This document shows positions 1 through 11,024 of a DNA stretch of 64,000 nt, one piece after another. The stretch's first letter is position 1. Each line of letters opens with the position of its first letter. The notes under the pieces were generated by a model, which did no database searches, was not told the DNA's origin, and saw only the letters and a list, made by a program, of their open reading frames with translations. Origin of the DNA: Eunapius fragilis (taxonomy: Eukaryota; Porifera; Demospongiae; Spongillida; Spongillidae); the NCBI GenBank assembly GCA_963681505.1, contig OY811984.1:5641878-5705877 (forward strand). Direction: 5' to 3'. A program made the position numbers and the translations under genes.

Positions 1-713
1 CGTGCACCGTAGAGGCGCTATGCAATACCCTTCTCTGTTTCTTCACAAACTCAATGCCACACAACGCTAGGTAGTTGACAAAATCACGTACGCGGGTCCG
101 TAAATAGTTGATCCAAAAGTACGTCAAAAATTGGACTGGAATTTGTGAAATTTTGAGAAGTATACAAAGAAGCCTAGAAACTTGCTCCGTTACTTGAGTG
201 GCTTACCCGACTTCATTGCTCGATCGTGGAAGGTAATTGGTTGTAGAATGAAGTGCGATTGCCTAAATTCAAGCTACTTCGCGATCCAACGATATCAGGC
301 GCATTCAATTTATAGTAAAATTTTGCGAATGAATCTTGACTTTGTCTTTTGATGCACAATCACAGAATAGTAATTTTTATTTACTATAGGTTCAAGTTAA
401 TTACACTATAGAATTTCAGGAGATTTGGATGGTGTTCAAAGGGTGCTTTAATGGTCTAGGCGTTTTGTATTGGCCTGCTTGAAAACACAGATCATTTTAT
501 TTAAAAATACTATTTTTCTGCTTCAGCATAATAGATTTGCTTATATTTCATATCTACAAAGCTTAACCAAGTAGTTATTTTTTGTAACACAATTTTTTGT
601 GACAACTCTATTTATTACACACCCTATTCTTTGAAGCACATAGTTGTAAACCAAATCCACTTTTAAAGTGCTAACAGAGTAGTCTATGTTTATTGTTTTA
701 GATTTTTAATAAG

Positions 714-1800
714 ATGGTGCCCACATGGAGGTATTATAAGCCTTTTATTCATATTTTATTATGTGTATACGCATGCATGCAAAAAGTAACGTTCCAACCT
801 GCTTTGTTGCTATTCAGAATGAAGACTGTTCTTGATCTAGAGTGCCTCATTGAAGAATATAAAAATGATTTAAGTGAGCATGCTCCTGTATTAAGGAATG
901 GGTTAGTTTTGTATAATTAACCAATGACAACCCAAATGAAACAGCCAAAATAGTTGACAAACTAGCAACAGAGCATATCAACCTAAAGGCATTGTGCACT
1001 TCCATTCGTCGCTTGCTTCAAATTGTCAAGGATATGAAGAAGCACCTTTCTAGAGCTCGGGATGATATTGTTTTGTATCTAAATCTGCCATTTGGACTTC
1101 CATTTGATAATCCCCAAAGTACATGCACATATCCAACCTTTTCACGGCTTTCAGTTCATTCTGTACACAGCAGTCAACCAAGCACTTCCTGTCCCATGCC
1201 AACTACGCTTAGATCAGACTGCAGTAATTGTGGAAAAAGAAGAAGTGCAGTACGGCAATTGCTCACTTCAAATGAAGCTCTCAAGGCTAAGCTCCGAGTA
1301 CTTGCTGCTGTTAAAATGCAGAACTGCTATCTTAAAAAAAAAGTAAGTAGGAAGCCAACAATTAAAAAAAACTACGTTCTATAAATTGAAATGATGGCAA
1401 GTAATGCAATGGTTAAGAAGTTGACAGAGGAAAATGTATTATTAAGAAATGAAAGCAGTTCGGCTGAAGTGAGGCAATTTAAAAAAACCACTGGTCGAAT
1501 TGAGATATTCTTATCGCAGATTCAAAATAACTTCTAAAAATAGAGAACGTAATTTGAAAAGTATGAAAAACATAAAACAAACTATAGGAAAGTCAGGCTG
1601 CGTGCCAAGTGCATGAGCAAAGCATTGCAAAAATACAGGATCAACGACAAAAACGCATGAATCAAAAGAAGGAAGACAGTTTTAGAAGAAATATTGAAAG
1701 AAATTACATTCTTTTGCAGAAAATTTAGAAAATTTGGAGAAAGTGTTTCCAGAACTGTCTGAGGCTCAGAGAAGTACAATACTAACTGTTATGTCAGATA
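714..1800 (+). pseudogene. Decayed transposon-like coding sequence, unidentified
   Basis: Three coding-looking stretches follow one another on the plus strand in changing frames: roughly 820-900, 930-1350 and 1400-1800. Visible protein fragments include LKALCTSIRRLLQIVKDMKK, a serine-rich linker, a CxxC pair (SDCSNCGKRR) followed by a leucine/lysine coiled-coil-like segment, and FPELSEAQRSTILTVMSDSS. The frame changes and has internal stops (for example around 915-925), so it is not a working gene unless some breaks are very short introns. I do not recognise the family. The setting and AT-rich surroundings suggest a transposon protein. Bases 1-700 and 1800-2290 show no other feature. Confidence 0.4.
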
Positions 1801-2297
1801 GTTCATCCCTTAATGGCCTGTTTGGTATGTAAATGAACATAATGTACTCTATAATGGACACATCATTTTTGTGAAACCTTTAACAAAATCTAAAATTCCA
1901 AAAGTCATGTCACATAATGTTACAATTACAACATATGGGCTACTAGCAGATGATATTGCTGGTGACCTTAACTTAAGTGGTGGACTTAATCCGTGAACTT
2001 TTGGCATCATTTTATTGTCATTGCTAATGAGTTATTTAATAGTGACTTCATCTGTCTAGATTTTGCTTCATGTTTAACAGGTTTGAATCTTAATTAGTTT
2101 AACTGTGCGCATACGGATCATAATGACCTTCTTTGTTATTTTGACTTGTAATACATGAAAATCACATAATCAAGCAGTGTTAAGTGCATCTCTATGTATA
2201 ATACTAGTCAGAATATGTGTGTTATAATGTTTTGGTTAAGGTTGCGGCCCGTTGCGCACTTATAAATATCTCTGCATTGAATAGAAACACGACCGGG

Positions 2298-3315
2298 CAG
2301 TGGCGTAGGAACGATTTTAGGATTGGGGGGGCCAACTTTTTAATTTAAATGATCCATGAATGAAAAAAATATGCAAATCAGTGTATTTAGCTTGGTTACA
2401 CTCCTTTTCCAAAAAAAGGCACTTCTAGGAACAAAACTTCTCCTTCTGTTGGCTGATACGGGACGGTATCATCGTTGCAACAAAGCCCTTCGCATTTCTC
2501 ACTACCAGCAGAGTAGTCCTCAGACGGCAGGAGCGGGTAGTCTGGGGACATCATAGATAGTACAGCCATCAGTCGGGTCCTATCATAGATAGTACAGCCA
2601 TCAGTCGGGTCCTATCATAGATAGTACAGCCATCAGTCGGGTCCTATCATAGATAGTACAGCCATCAGTCGGGTCCCCAGACTAAGACGCGGGACGTTAA
2701 TACCTGAGGCTGATAACAATATACGCTAGGAATTAATTATATCCATGCAAAAGTCTTTTTTCATTCAAGGATCATGCAATTAAATTAAAAAGCCTGGCAG
2801 CGGTACCTTCCCGGTCTGTTTCAGCGGAACGCGCGTCAGTATTCATCCTCCCCTCCGTTTAGCATTAGCTTGTTCGATCACCCCAGGCGCGCCAACTAAC
2901 TCTCCTGAGCCTCGCTGTTCAGAGTGATTATTTTCAACGACTTCAAGTGAATTCTTGTACACTTTCGCTGGCTCTGCTATGGATAGAGAACTGGGAGAAA
3001 TGGTGGTGCCACAGTAAAATATGACAGAATCGATTTCATATTTGCAGCCAGAGCAACTGTTCAAACAGACACACGCGTACGTGCTGCGGTCAGTGTGGTA
3101 ACTGTGATTATAACCAATGTATTTCGAGTATTGAATTAATTTCTGCAGCGCGGGGCGAGCATGAGTGGCTGCGCAGATCAACTTTACCGATCGACGCATG
3201 GATTTATATTTAATAATGGGATTAGGATTGGGGGTGCCAGGCCCCCCCCAACTTTATGATTTGGGGGGGGGGGGGGGGGGGGGGGGGCACGGCCCCCCCG
3301 GTTCCTACGCCACTG
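2298..3315. mobile_element. Non-autonomous DNA transposon with CAGTGGCGTAGGAAC ends
   Basis: The left end reads CAGTGGCGTAGGAAC and the right end is its exact reverse complement. Both are flanked by the 5-bp direct repeat CCGGG (2293-2297 and 3316-3320), which looks like a target-site duplication. The interior has no convincing gene. It contains a four-copy 32-bp tandem repeat and a long G run near 3263-3287. CAGTGGCG-type ends are common in hAT-like and related miniature elements, but a 5-bp duplication does not fit hAT (8 bp), so I leave the superfamily open. Confidence 0.75.
2548..2682. repeat. 32-bp tandem repeat, about four copies
   Basis: The unit contains ATAGATAGTACAGCCATCAG followed by TCGGGTCC and repeats four times almost without change inside the non-autonomous transposon. 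Confidence 0.9.
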
Positions 3316-3625
3316 CCGGGACAGTTTTTGTTTTACGCATCCCATTCATTCGCGTACATTCCCGATCGTTTTTATTTTGATCTTTAAAATTACGTGGTAC
3401 TCACATGAAGATACATAATCGAACAAGTAAGATATCGTTGAAATGCGGAAATTTTGCTCTTTCCAGTGGTATACAATTTATTGCGAAAAAAATTAATTTT
3501 CAACTACCTAACAACGCACAATGATTCCATCCATCTTTAAATTGCATTCATTACGCGCAGCGCGTGACAGTGGGTATGACTTAATTTTAATTATGACATT
3601 CCACTGGCCACCGAGAGATTCTCCA

Positions 3626-3693
3626 GACCCTATTCTACGTAATCCATCCACTGCTATGGCGTGGGTCTGGATACAAGACTACATATGCCTATG
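3626..3693. repeat. Relic end of a transposon related to the 4137-9230 element
   Basis: Read on the minus strand, this stretch starts TAGTCTTGTATCCAGACCCA and ends AGGGTCTGG, with GGATGGATTACGTAG-like sequence between. That is the order of motifs found in the 86-bp inverted repeat of the large element 450 bp away, but diverged. It may be a solo end or the edge of an older family member. The rest of 3316-4136 shows nothing I can name. Confidence 0.55.
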
Positions 3694-4136
3694 AAAACAT
3701 GGCGCGTGTATTAATTGGAAAGCGTAATTTATCGTTTCAGGTGTGTCTTGAAGCCAGATGATTGCTGGTACTACTGCATATGTTTATAATAACATTAGAT
3801 GTAAGTATCTTGCAAGGCACATCGTTGAACATATATGGTGTCGATAATTAGGCTAGCCGCCATGACTACACCATATACCGTAACGCTCTAATTATCAAAC
3901 TAATTGTGTGGTAGTGGTTAAATGCACTAGTTAGTGACGTCACATCCGGAGTATAATTTTTAGCCGAGTGAAGCCGAGCAATATAATATGTCTCTCTATT
4001 TTGCGTTTGTGTTGGCCATTTTCATGGCTGTTGTACATAGCGGGTCAGCTGGTAAGTCTCGGTTGCATCTTTGTGTTGGGAACAGGAATGGCTATCTATT
4101 CGCATGAACGCATGCGCGCGTGCATCGTGCAACTTG

Positions 4137-4222
4137 TAGTCTCGTACCCAGACCCATGACGTCACAGCTGCGGATGGATTACATCACCGCTACGCTCGGC
4201 AAGGGTCTGGCAAACCGTACGG
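4137..4222 (+). repeat. Left terminal inverted repeat (86 bp)
   Basis: It is identical to the reverse complement of 9145-9230. It contains the palindrome TGACGTCA (a consensus CREB/ATF site) and a shorter internal inverted pair, CCAGACCC near the outer end and GGGTCTGG near the inner end, which could be a bipartite protein-binding site. It lies 106 bp upstream of the start codon of the DUF6589-like gene. Confidence 0.92.
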
Positions 4223-4328
4223 GAAAAATCTGTGTTCGTGTTTATCATGAATTTAATTTAACGTAGCCTATTCACTAACCACTTCCGACCGTGAATTAAC
4301 GCAATTTCTTTTTACTCGAAATTTCAAC

Positions 4329-7300
4329 ATGTGGAGTCCATATCAATGTCGGTGCTGCGGGACGGTGGTTACCAACCATAGGAACCGAAGGGTGCTGCAC
4401 TGTTACGCTGATGGCAACGAGGGTTCTTCCATTTATGGATATATGTTGCGTTTGGTTAGTACAGGAAACTTAAGTGCCAGAAATCGCGAACGCTTTGGAG
4501 AACTGGATATATCAGTAAAAGGTCTGGATAAGGTATACATATGTAAAGCCTGCTTCGTAGCTGTCGATAAAGCTATGAAACTTAATGAACAGCTTCGCAA
4601 TTTGACTGTTACCGTGCAGACAGCAGAGAATGTCATACTTTCAATGTTGACAAACCTTTACGTTGGAGGAGATGAGACATTAAGTATTGAAGATCCACAC
4701 GCTAATTCGCCTTGCACATCAACAAGTGTTCCAAGACTTCTATATCCATTGCTTCATGAGAAAACCAAAAAGAAATCTCCAGATGTTGTTGTAAGTTCAA
4801 TAATAGCTATCAAATATCTGGTAATGTTAGCAAATAATTTATTTTTAAGGTCACTGTCAAGTACAGAAAGGAAAGATCATATTCACTGAAAGGCACCCCA
4901 CAGAGAGTCACCAAAAGCATTGTTCGTGGTAATAGGCAAAGTGCGCTAAAGCAATTACTTGGCACATGTTCTATGCAAAAGTTTGCTGCACATTATATTA
5001 GCAAATTCATTCAGAAAGAATTAAAGTTCATGTGTTCTAACCAATTAAAATCTATGCTGAGGGATCATTCTAAATTAGCATTGGCAAATTTTTCATGGGA
5101 TTCAATTCTACTTGAACTGGAAAAGAGGTGCCCTTTGCTATTCACTGTTTTACGCAATTGTATACCTATATCTTCAAACCATTTACTGTGTGTAATCTTT
5201 TCAATTTTACTTAAAGGTTGTAACTCACATGTGAATCTTATGCAGTTTATAGTTTCAATTTTGATGTACACTGGACATACAGGAAAACTGGTAAGTAAAT
5301 TATGTTATGATCATGTATAATTGAACTCTATTGTTCATAACCTACTAGGCATTTACTAGGCTAAATAAGTTAGGATTGTGTATGTCACGGCAATCAACAG
5401 TAACACTGCTAGATGACATTGGCTATGAACATGATGAACTGGTTATTCAGTGGAGAAATTTCTTGTTTTCAAGAATCAATGTGCAAGCAGCACAGGTAAG
5501 TTACTTTGTCATGTGCATGTGCAAGAATACCACAATTTCATTTTTTGCAGTATGCAAAAACACACTGGATACAGCAGATTTGCGAAGATGATGATGAAAC
5601 ATCATCTGAAAGTTGCATGGAAATTCCTTCACCAGTTACTTCACCTTCTCCACCACCTTTTTCTCCTTTATTACTGAACTGTGGTGAGTATGACACAGAA
5701 GAAACAGTTAGTTGTTCAACGGATCATCAGTCAAGTATTGACAGTGAAGATGAACATGTTAATGCTGATCAAATGCCTGGACATGTGTCTGAAATAGATG
5801 AAACATTTGATGATTCAACAGAAGTACAATCACCTAACATAATGGAAGTTAAGGAATGTAGTCAGTCAGTGGATTGGAAGGGTTTCAAGATTGTAGGTGA
5901 CAATTTGGATAAAAATTACAAACCCAGGCATCAGACATTAACTCACCAAAATCAGTCTATGCATTTTTTTCAATCATTTGCAGTTATGGATCGCGTTAAT
6001 CTATCAGAATACTCTGATATTCCACCAGTTCAACATATTTCTGAACAAATAATCAAGAGCACCTTCATTCCTTCTGATGACGAACAAATCATTCTCAGAT
6101 CACATTTTGTTGTACTTATTGCTCGCGTATTAGTTGAATGTATCCCATGCTTCGCAAAGTTTAAAGACATAGTCCCTAAACATATAACTCATCAGCACTA
6201 CTCAGAAATGTGCACAAAGTCAAAAGTGGTATGTAATATAATAAATACATATCTCAATGATTATACAAAGTTCCTTCTACCAGGTGCCACTTGGAGTACT
6301 ACTAAAAAACGAAAACTTCTTGGATGAAATGTCTGACATTTTGGACCATCATAGTACCTATGTGCCCATGAAAGAAATTGTGGAAGAACAAGATGGAGAT
6401 CATTTAAAAATGCACTATTTCCATCATATTCTGTTTGGTGGGGATCAAGTAACAGCATCTCGTACAAGATCTGCAAAGAGAATGCGCCAAAATGCTGAAC
6501 TTGGGAAAGCAAAACTGCAGGGCTTCATACCAATCATAGAGGATTGGCATGCCAAAGTAGTTCTATTAGAGGTGAAGACTTTGTTATGCAAGAGCATGAT
6601 CATCTTAATGCCTGCAAATGTACTTATCTAACACTCTTATTTTTATAGGTGATATGGAGCAGACTTTACACCAAAAGTACCAGCATGGAAAAAGGAACTT
6701 TGCTGCAGTTGAAAAATCTAATTCATAGGACAAGTGTTCCAAGAGTCCCGAAAAACAATGTTCATGCTGCAGAAGATTTTTTGAATGTTGTTTTGAAAAG
6801 CCACATAATAGTTGCAGCTATGAAGCATTTTAGGTTGTGCACCCTTCAAGACTGTCCAGACCAAACATTTATTCCAGAAGACATATTGTTGCACACTGAT
6901 GAGGAGAAATGGCAGATATTGTCATCAGAAATTGAAGGCATTATAGATAAGCATGTTGATTTCTCACTACTATCTACCAACAAAACAAGTAATATTGATG
7001 GTGTGCTAAACTATGCACGTCATGTTCTTTCCCTAGGACTTCTCCACGCTGAATTCGATGATGCAATTCATGAAGGAGATGGTGTAAGAGTACTTCAGTG
7101 TTGGAAAATTTTCTTACCTTTATTTAAATGTGCCAATCGTAAAAATTACGCTATTGAGTCCCTCAATTTACTATGGCAATTCCATATAGCACTTTCACCT
7201 AGGCAAGCCATGCAACTTATGTGGTCCAGGTTTATTAATACTCAAGGAAAGCCTGGTTGCAATTTACCTTGTGATTTACATATGGAACACTTAAATAAAG

Positions 7301-7629
7301 CTTGTAAAAGTGCCATTTCAAGTCTAGGTGCAAATCCTACTAAGGAGTCCATCAGTCGAGTGGGGAAGTGTATTGGACCATTGGTTGCAATTACAAGTCA
7401 TTTTGATAGTGAGAGTAATATTGTTAATCTACATGGAAAGCATTCAGAAGCAGCAACACAGAAGGATATAGAAGTGATCGTAAAAGCTTTATTGCATGAA
7501 GATGTTTTTGGACAAAATGATGATCGAAAACACAAATCTTTTCAGAAATTGCCCACCAGTGTCTATATGAATATGACTCCTGAAGCATTGCTGGTGTACA
7601 TCAAGTCACAACTTGGTATTAGCTCATAG
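4329..7629 (+). CDS. DUF6589-like transposon protein (putative transposase), 998 aa
   Basis: Six exons (4329-4790, 4850-5290, 5349-5495, 5551-6228, 6284-6571, 6649-7629) join in one open frame of 998 residues. All five introns are phase 0 and 55-77 bp long. The N-terminus has a Cys-pair zinc-binding module (CRCCG near residue 8, CKACF near residue 75). An acidic Ser-rich linker follows, then FGGDQVTASRTRSAKRMRQN near residue 520, and a C-terminal block with ESLNLLWQFHIALSPRQA, WSRFINTQGKPGCN and DLHMEHLNKACK. From memory these C-terminal blocks are typical of proteins annotated DUF6589 in cnidarians, fish and fungi. The FGGDQ-T-R motif is a plausible part of an RNase H-like catalytic core. 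Calling it the transposase is inference from its place inside perfect inverted repeats. Confidence 0.8.
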
Positions 7630-7710
7630 GTTTGGAGTTTGTTGTACTGTACTGGATTACAATACATTGAGTTCATTCACTTTTATGTATCATGATGAAA
7701 GTAAAAAATA

Positions 7711-9058
7711 TTATGCACAACTTCCACACTTACAAACACGCTTACATACATCACAACATTTGCATCCATCAGCAGTTATGTTTAGCAATGATGCATCACA
7801 AAATTCAGAAAAAAGCACTTTTCTTCTGCACAAAGTTGTATTAGAACAATAATCTATCATAGCCTTTGAGGTGTGATGATTATCAGAAGGCGAGTAGTAG
7901 ACAACTGACCAAGATTGATGGCCATCACGTCCTGCTCTACCAGTTTGTTGAACCTGGCTCTCAATATCCTCTGCAGGACCCCAGTGAATAATGTGTCTTA
8001 CATTTGGGCAGTCAATTCCCATACCAAAAGCAGTTGTGGCCACAACTACTCTTAAAGTGCTGTCTGGGTCTGCAAATGACGATACAATGTGCTGCTTAAC
8101 ATAAGCATCAGTGCATCGTGTGTACATGTCAACAAGCCTGTATTTTGCTAAGTTTGGTTTCCCAGTAGGGTATGTGAAAGAAGTACCCAGAGCCTTTTCA
8201 AAGTGTTCATAAAAGGAAGCAACATCCAACAGTTTACGACAGTACACCAAAACCCGTTCAGCTTTATTCTTGTATTGAAGAAGCTCACATGCAATTTTCT
8301 GAACAATGGCACTTATTTGTGGCTTCTCTTTAACTTCATAATATATATTACTTTTGAGTGGAGGTTCATAAATAATGGCAGGATCATCCATGCACAGCCG
8401 AGAAATGACTTGCTGCCTCGTATCAGCTGTAGCTGTTGCTGTCAGTGCCATTATCCTTACATGGGAAGGCAGCAAACTTCTTATCATTCCTATATGCCTA
8501 AAATCCTTTCGAAACATATCACCCCTGAAAAAAGAAGGTATAATCCGGCGTTATTGAAAAGCCTAATACTCACCATGTTTTCACGCAGTGAGCTTCATCC
8601 ACAACCAGTGCTACTAAATCTTCTTGGTACTTAGAGGAGAGAAGCGCATCATGCCACTGTCTGCTTCGAAACAGTGCCTCTGGAGTTACAAACACCAATT
8701 GATATTCACCATCTGCGATTCTGCGCCTATCACTACTGGATACTTCCTCTTGATGGTTTCCAACATACTGTGTCAACAAGCCCAGTGCAGAATACTTGCT
8801 CACCTGATCCATCATCAGTGATACTAAAGGGGACACGCAGAGTACGATACATGTCCTCTCTTTCTTGCGCAAGCGGTCAAACACGTATGGCAGTAGAACA
8901 TAGCACAACGTCTTCCCATATCCGGTTGGTAGTATTACGAAACAGTCGCGACCCTTCACAAACGTTTTTATTGCCTCCTCTTGTTTTTCCTTGAGCCTCT
9001 CCACTCCCAGCGCAAGCTTAGCGTACGTTATGGCATCCTCAACTATATCGCCGTCCAT
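7711..9058 (-). CDS. Transposon-borne RecQ-family DNA helicase, 432 aa
   Basis: Two exons (9058-8574 and 8524-7711) are joined through a 49-bp intron that splits the Trp codon of DEAHCVKTW/GDMFRKDF, exactly at the canonical RecQ motif II. Visible motifs: Walker A PTGYGKT (residues 44-50), DEAH (154-157), LTATATADTRQQV (motif III), a VVVATTAFGMGID helicase motif V and QQTGRAGRDG (motif VI). A Cys-containing zinc region follows (CRRKVLFSEFC, then CKCCDVCKRVCKCGSC). It lacks HRDC and nuclease domains and is shorter than host RECQL/BLM/WRN. It ends 81 bp from the DUF6589-like gene and starts 86 bp inside the right inverted repeat. The likely role is unwinding or repair of transposition intermediates, which is inference. 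Confidence 0.9.
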
Positions 9059-9144
9059 TGTTATGATAACGTGACCCTATGTTTTGGGAAGTGACGTCAT
9101 AATTAAAAGCGCGCCTGCATTCCATCGAGTCACACACGTAAGAC

Positions 9145-9230
9145 CCGTACGGTTTGCCAGACCCTTGCCGAGCGTAGCGGTGATGTAATCCATCCGCAGC
9201 TGTGACGTCATGGGTCTGGGTACGAGACTA
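9145..9230 (-). repeat. Right terminal inverted repeat (86 bp)
   Basis: It is the exact reverse complement of 4137-4222, including the TGACGTCA palindrome. Its inner edge lies 86 bp upstream of the helicase start codon, so the repeat probably doubles as that gene's promoter. Bases 9231-9400 beyond it show no gene. Confidence 0.92.
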
Positions 9231-9429
9231 ATGGCTAGCTGCGCTATAGTAATCAAAGACCAGGCAGACCAGGTCGACTCGGCAAACGAATTCACATGCA
9301 AAGGAGTGCCGAAGAAGAGGAAAGCGTCAGCGATTACAGATTTCGTTACGTACCCCCTAGCTGGTCGGGAGGGGGGCACCCTCTCCCGGGGCGGCGCCAC
9401 TACTACTTTGCCCCACCTACAGCCACACC

Positions 9430-9507
9430 TTCCATTGTGCCCCCCCCCCCCCCCCCCCCCCCTCCCCGGCCCCCTTCCCAAATCCTAAATCCTGGATCCG
9501 CCACTGT
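9430..9507. repeat. Terminal fragment of a CAGTGGCGGATCC-type DNA transposon
   Basis: On the minus strand the segment starts CAGTGGCGGATCCAGGATTT, continues with a repeated GGATTTGGGA motif and runs into a C/G homopolymer at about 9438-9460. These ends resemble those of miniature hAT-like elements, and no matching left end was found nearby. It abuts the start of homology to Ig-receptor copy A. Confidence 0.5.
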
Positions 9508-10626
9508 TTTATAAGCCTTCAGTGATACCGTTCCTTTCCAGTGGCATTGCTGGCGTTGCTTTGTGCTATTACCATGGCAAGGCCAAGCTTGCTGCAGTTG
9601 AATCGAATGATCAACGCAGAGGTATTCTCTCGCACCCGCACGTGCGCGCGCGCGCACACACACACACACACACCATGCAACGACAGAAGTGCAGGCTCAG
9701 TCGCTTAGTGTTTACATTGACAACGTCCTGTACACCAATGGCAGCACCCTCTCGAGGGACCACGCTGCTCTTCCAGGGGCTCTTAGTGTGGCGCCGCAGG
9801 CGCCGGTTAAGAGCCAAGATGCGTTTATTAAGAGAGGAAAGGTTAGTTTCAATGAAGAGTGTCGGGAGGTAGGGACGGGTGCAATTTCATTTTGAGTGCG
9901 GATTCGGAGAGGGGGCGAAAAGTCGAAGGGCGTAGCTGGCCCTCCCTATCTTCGGCCCCCCCCTCCCTACCTAAGCCCTAATTTGTACTCCCTCACTCAC
10001 GCAGTCCTTCGGACAGCTTTTAGTAGCGCGAGTATCTGAGTGCAGACCAATCACTGGCCAGTCCTTTTCCTCCACGGCTATGCTCCCTGACTAGTGGGAA
10101 CTGCCGCCAACTATCACCAACATCATCACCATCACAACCTTGGCCATCTGGAAAGCTGCGTACCAACTACACCATCAGTGGTGTGGCTTCGGGTACCCAG
10201 TCCTTTGGTTGCCAGTATACATCTCCAGTATTGTTGTCAATGGTGGCTGTTACGTTCACTGACAGCTCAAGTAGGTGGTATGGGGGAGTACATGTGAGGG
10301 GGGGGGGGGGGGGGGATGTACATCCTTCACACACATGAGGTGGTTATTGAAGTACTCCTATCTGGCAGTGAATTATCCTCTGAACCCCAACTGTGCAGCT
10401 GGGTCGCCCACCGTTGCTACCAGTACCACCAGTACAGCCTCCTCCCCCACCATCACCACCATTGTCACCACCACCACCACCACTAGGCCCACCACTGCCA
10501 CTGGCAGTAAAGCCACCACCTCCACTGCCTCCACTAGGCCCACGAGTGCTACTGGCAGTAAAGCCTCCATTAGCCCCGCCTTCACTAATTCTAATACCTC
10601 CAAATCAACAAGTAATTCAGGTTTGT
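9508..10626 (+). pseudogene. Ig-like receptor copy A, disrupted
   Basis: The order matches receptor copies B and D: a signal-peptide exon (ending near 9577), a CA-repeat intron, an Ig-like exon (from about 9687) and a Ser/Thr/Pro stalk exon (about 10370-10620). The splice donor after the signal exon, present in copy B, is missing here (ATTACCATGGC in place of ATTACCTTGTCAGGTACG). The Ig-like exon has a small deletion near 9755 and about 250 bp of foreign sequence at roughly 9777-10026. No transmembrane exon was found downstream. A BEL/Pao element sits in the following intron. It is a dead copy. Confidence 0.75.
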
Positions 10627-10688
10627 GACAACTTCAAATTGTACATACATGTGTGCATGTACATGTACATACATGAATGTGTGCATGT

Positions 10689-10821
10689 TGTGCAAGATCT
10701 TTACAATCGCAGGATCACTGTAGATTTCGTACGCGACAATTCACGCGCACTTCTCGTTCAAAGGAATAATGAATCACGCGATACACATTACAATTATTAC
10801 GTAACAACTAAATATCAGACA
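10689..10821 (-). repeat. BEL/Pao LTR, left copy
   Basis: It is 133 bp long, nearly identical to 16635-16753, with TG...CA ends and the outer flank CATGT. Confidence 0.85.
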
Positions 10822-10840
10822 CTCCCCCTTGACTGGCATA

Positions 10841-11024
10841 GGGGCCGTTCATAAATTACGTCACGCTATTTTTGACCATTACGGACCCCCCCCCCCCCCC
10901 CCCCCCTCGTCACACATTATACCATACTGATGTATGCTTAATGTATACATCGTCACACTGGCTGATACCCCCCCCCCCCCCCCTCCCCCCCCCCTTCTGC
11001 GTGACGTAATTTATGAACGGCCCC
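10841..11024. mobile_element. Foldback element with GGGGCCGTTCATAAATTACG ends
   Basis: Both ends carry the same 26-bp inverted sequence starting GGGGCCGTTCATAAATTACG. The interior is mostly long C runs (10886-10906 and 10968-10994). It is inserted just inside the left LTR of the BEL element, so it is younger than that element or was carried with it. This end sequence resembles one I have met in other invertebrate genomes (memory only). Confidence 0.8.

Larger units (their letters stand above)
4137..9230. mobile_element. Intact TIR DNA transposon carrying DUF6589-like and RecQ genes
   Basis: Bases 4137-4222 and 9145-9230 are 86-bp inverted repeats that match at every position. They begin TAGTCTCGTACCC. 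Because the outermost bases are TA on both sides, the real boundary may be GTCTCG with a TA target duplication. Inside lie two convergent genes filling almost all the space: a six-exon plus-strand gene (4329-7629) and a two-exon minus-strand RecQ helicase (7711-9058), with 81 bp between their stops. Both frames are open after splicing at GT/AG sites. Perfect ends plus open frames suggest a recent, possibly still active insertion. Assignment to a superfamily is not possible from the ends alone. Confidence 0.85.

Noticed and set aside
7711-9058. RecQ as a host BLM/WRN/RECQL gene
   Set aside because: It lies between identical inverted repeats, is short, has a different intron pattern from what I would expect of host genes, and converges on a transposon gene.
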